Below, piece by piece: positions 61,719-64,000 of a stretch of 64,000 nt of DNA (positions within the stretch are counted from its first letter, which is position 1; each line of letters begins with the position of its first letter). The position numbers and the translations under genes are program-made. A model generated the notes under the pieces. The model was not told the origin of the DNA. It saw only the letters and a program-made list of their open reading frames with translations, and searched no databases. The DNA comes from Hymenobacter wooponensis (GTDB taxonomy: Bacteria; Bacteroidota; Bacteroidia; Cytophagales; Hymenobacteraceae), in the NCBI RefSeq assembly GCF_004745865.1, contig NZ_SRKZ01000004.1, positions 620,001 to 684,000 of the forward strand, read 5' to 3'.

Positions 61719-62786
61719 TTGTGGCCTAGCATCACCTCATATTTTACTTGTCTGCTTTTGCGAATAGCTGCTTTACTCCTTCTGCTCCTCCTGCTTTCTA
61801 CTAGTGCCTTTTGCCAAGGCCAGTACCGCCGAGCCGTTGCCAAGTCGGGCGATGGAGTGCAAACGCTGTTGCAGCGTTATGGCCTGAACTCCAAGCCTTA
61901 CGTGCAGCAATTCAAGCAGCTGAATCGCAAAAACCTCACCGCTAAGGGTGGCCTAGTAGTTGGGCGAAAGTACTTGCTGCCTAATCGTAGCACGAAGCGC
62001 CCAACCGTAGCCGCTAAGGCCAAGACGTCGCACGGCATAAGCACAACACCTCTGCTGCCCTCGGCGCTCTTTGGACCAGCTTACTCGCCGGTGCCCGTCC
62101 GCGACCGGGCCCTGCGCGGGGCCGTCTACTACCTCTCCCCCGGCCACGGCGGCCCCGACCCTGGCGCCATCGGCACATACGGGGGCACCAAACTGGCTGA
62201 GGATGAGTATGCCTACGACGTGACCATTCGGCTGGCTCGGGTGCTGATGGAGCATGGCGCCACCGTGTACATGATGGTGCAGGACCCCAACGACGGCATT
62301 CGCGACGAGGCTATCCTGAAAATGGACCACGACGAGATTGGTTACCCTAACCAGGTAATTCCGCTCAGCCAAGTATACCGCCTGCGTAAGCGCATTGCCG
62401 AGGTTAATCGCCTGCATGCACGCCACAAAGGGGCCTACCAGCGCCTTATTGCGTTGCACGTGGATAGCCGCAGCGCTGGCCAAAACATCGACGTGTTCTT
62501 CTACCATCATCCTGGCAATGCTTCAGGACTGCGGCTAGCCAAAAATATCCATAAGGTGTTCACGGCCCGCTACAAGCGGGCTCAACCTAATCGGCCGTAT
62601 TCTGGCAACGTTTCGCAACGTGGCACTTTGTTCGAGGTGCGGAATAGTCACGCCCCGGCTGTGTTCATGGAGCTGGGTAACATTCGTAACCAGAAAGACC
62701 AGCGCCGTTTTGTGGTAGCCGACAACCGGCAGGCTCTGGCCAACTGGATTTATGAAGGCCTACTGGCAGACTATACGGGTCGGTAA
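61719..62786 (+). CDS. N-acetylmuramoyl-L-alanine amidase with LysM-like region
   Basis: The start is TTG 61719, preceded by an unusually strong Shine-Dalgarno-like GGGGAGGTGAG; another TTG at 61758 is possible. The 355-residue protein has a signal peptide (RIAALLLLLLLLSTSAFC), a LysM-like segment (SGDGVQTLLQRYGLN, then LNRKNLTAKGGLVVGRKYLLP) and an amidase_3 domain from about residue 135: YLSPGHGGPDPGA (zinc His), AEDEYAYDVT (Glu), LIALHVDSR (His) and VFMELGNIRN (Glu). It cuts peptide side chains from peptidoglycan. Confidence 0.93.
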   Translation: MWPSITSYFTCLLLRIAALLLLLLLLSTSAFCQGQYRRAVAKSGDGVQTLLQRYGLNSKPYVQQFKQLNRKNLTAKGGLVVGRKYLLPNRSTKRPTVAAKAKTSHGISTTPLLPSALFGPAYSPVPVRDRALRGAVYYLSPGHGGPDPGAIGTYGGTKLAEDEYAYDVTIRLARVLMEHGATVYMMVQDPNDGIRDEAILKMDHDEIGYPNQVIPLSQVYRLRKRIAEVNRLHARHKGAYQRLIALHVDSRSAGQNIDVFFYHHPGNASGLRLAKNIHKVFTARYKRAQPNRPYSGNVSQRGTLFEVRNSHAPAVFMELGNIRNQKDQRRFVVADNRQALANWIYEGLLADYTGR

Positions 62787-62859
62787 AAGCTACTTGCCAA
62801 CAGAGGGCTGTTGACAATTAGCAGTACTATTCTGCTACTTATCAAGCGCCAATCCGCAA

Positions 62860-63192
62860 TCAGGGGTTCATCAGCAGGTAAAGCAGATTGTGGTACAGAA
62901 TACCCTGCTCACCGTCGTGGATGCCGTCTAGGCCTGCATCTTCCATTAGCGCTTCTACCTCTTCATAATCCCGCAGAAAATCTATCTCCACTTCTTCGGA
63001 GTTGGGTACGCGGGTGTGCGCTAGGTAGCGCCGCTTTTTCTCTAAGGTGATGTATAGTTTCTGGTGCTTAGTTTCAGCGATGAGCAAAGCCTCGCAGGGT
63101 TGCGTGTTGCGCCCATCCGCCGACCGAATGTGGATGGTGGTCTTTTCAGACTCGGGCGTGTGAAGCAGAAAGCTGGTAATATCGAGACTCAT
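62860..63192 (-). CDS. hypothetical protein
   Basis: The 110-residue protein has no signal peptide. It is mostly beta-strand/helix with many charged residues (LDITSFLLHTPESEKTTIHI, LEKKRRYLAHTRVP, EVEIDFLRDYEEVEALMED). No family is recognised. A weak promoter-like TACCTTCG is upstream on the minus strand. Starts at ATG 63192. Confidence 0.65.
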   Translation of the reverse strand: MSLDITSFLLHTPESEKTTIHIRSADGRNTQPCEALLIAETKHQKLYITLEKKRRYLAHTRVPNSEEVEIDFLRDYEEVEALMEDAGLDGIHDGEQGILYHNLLYLLMNP

Positions 63193-63316
63193 GGCGGAAG
63201 GAGGAAAGACCGGGGCGAAGGTACGCTGTGAACTTTTCGGGGCTCAACCTATGGCTGAATACCTCAGGAATTTAAGTACTCTCAGGCCGCAGTTCTACTA
63301 CTATAATTAATGCGTT

Positions 63317-63795
63317 ATGCCAATAGGCTACATCTTAATTGAGCCAGACATTTACCAGGCCCTGAATTGGGATAAAGATCTTATAACAAAGGCTCTGGAA
63401 ATTGTTCGCCAGTCCTTTGCGAGTATAGTCCCAGAAAGCACTACAGGAGTTGAGTGCGACTTACTAGCTGTTACTAGTCCGCATCATTTTCTATCCGGGC
63501 CTCACTATCCTGCCATTGGTATTCACTCTGCAGACCAAGCTGCTGAAGCAGCTATCAATTTTTCCGCTATTCTCTTTGGCATCAGACAGAATATAAAAGC
63601 GAAGTCCTTTATGCTTATAATTTGTCCCATTTAGCTTGGCTTAAGCAATACTTGGAAGCACGGTTGCGTGAGCGAATGCAAACGTCATATGGGTGTAGTA
63701 ACCAGAGTTTACAAAGTAGACTGCCTCAATGGATGCTGACCGCAAAGAATAGGGCCTCAGTAATCAAGAAAATCGGAGACCTAGAGAAAAAATAA
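63317..63795 (+). pseudogene. hypothetical gene with a frameshift near 63574-63577
   Basis: From ATG 63317 the frame is coding-like to about 63574 (MPIGYILIEPDIYQALNWDK ... INFSAIL), then becomes non-native and stops at 63634. Another frame, open from about 63577 to TAA 63795, continues protein-like (WHQTEYKSEVLYAYN, LAWLKQYLEARLRERM, LPQWMLTAKNRASVIKKI). One missing T in the CTCTTTGG run would join them. No family recognised. Could be a real frameshift or a sequencing error. AT-rich relative to neighbours. Confidence 0.65.
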
Positions 63796-63824
63796 GTTGG
63801 CTTCTTGACCTATACTAAAGAAAT

Positions 63825-63860
63825 AAAAGCCCGTCGCTAATATTCAGTGACGGGCTTTTT
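63825..63860 (+). terminator. rho-independent terminator after the 63317 locus
   Basis: The stem AAAAGCCCGTC-CT pairs with AG-GACGGGCTTTT (one mismatch), with a T5 tail. Confidence 0.85.
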
Positions 63861-63914
63861 GCTTGCTATTTCTAGAATAAGTGCCTTTATTCAAAAAAAT
63901 CTACGTTGATCTAT

Positions 63915-64000
63915 ATGGAAGCTACCTCTACCCTCGCTATTGACCTCGCTCTAGCCCAATCCAGCCACGGGGCAGCGGGGAGCCACGCCCCCGAGCATGG
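63915..64000 (+). CDS. start of a gene cut by window edge
   Basis: ATG 63915 opens a frame that runs off the window: METSTLA-like Ala/Thr start, then AQSSHGAAGSHAPEH. The His/Ala/Gly-rich N-terminus resembles the leader of respiratory or ATP synthase membrane subunits, but 28 residues do not allow an assignment. Confidence 0.5.
   Translation, partial: MEATSTLAIDLALAQSSHGAAGSHAPEH

Overview
The window looks like a chromosomal segment of an aerobic Bacteroidota in the Hymenobacter group of the Cytophagales. The evidence is a GC-rich composition, a fused ccoN-ccoO cbb3 oxidase gene, a type IX secretion plug protein (DUF5103), a PUR/DUF3276 protein, DUF3822 beside coaD, few Shine-Dalgarno sites, and TAnnTTTG-type promoter boxes. 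No rRNA, tRNA, CRISPR array, transposase or phage gene was found. The genus is inferred from gene content only.

Layout. 1-3.7 kb: DUF3822, coaD, a lipoprotein, a NUDIX hydrolase, a group III truncated haemoglobin and a small membrane protein. 3.9-15 kb: the cbb3 oxidase locus (copper ATPase ccoI, ccoS, fused ccoNO, ccoQ, ccoP, ccoG, ccoH, a SafE-like protein and a UspA protein), interrupted by two AT-richer genes of immunity-like character. 15-35 kb: mostly housekeeping genes, including a phosphoesterase, threonine aldolase, two CPA1 Na+/H+ antiporters, a DNA glycosylase, a DUF58 protein, YchF, an M48 protease, the T9SS plug, an ABC-F ATPase, an FCP1-like phosphatase, Uma2 and a Tat-lipoprotein amidase. 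35.9-46.9 kb: a signalling cluster with a PAS protein, a STAS protein, a five-PAS NarL-type kinase, a CheB-CheR-PAS fusion, a second CheB, a KGG stress protein, a LigD phosphoesterase-like protein and a LuxR-type regulator, with no chemoreceptor or flagellar gene. 47-53.5 kb: an AsmA-like gene split by an amber codon, a 2H phosphoesterase, an SDR/AraC pair and small secreted proteins. 53.8-61.5 kb: a LytTR regulator, a large hybrid kinase, and an AraC regulator followed by two paralogous SDRs. 61.7-64 kb: a LysM/amidase_3 protein, small hypotheticals (one frameshifted) and the start of a truncated gene.

Across the whole window the octamer CTAGGCCA and its complement TGGCCTAG occur about 59 times by hand count, against about two expected by chance. 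They lie between genes, inside genes, at stop codons and in the middle of a mobile-looking repeat. Three families of roughly 100-bp inverted-repeat elements occupy intergenic spacers. The octamer, the repeats and the receptor-less CheB/CheR/PAS cluster are the most unusual content.
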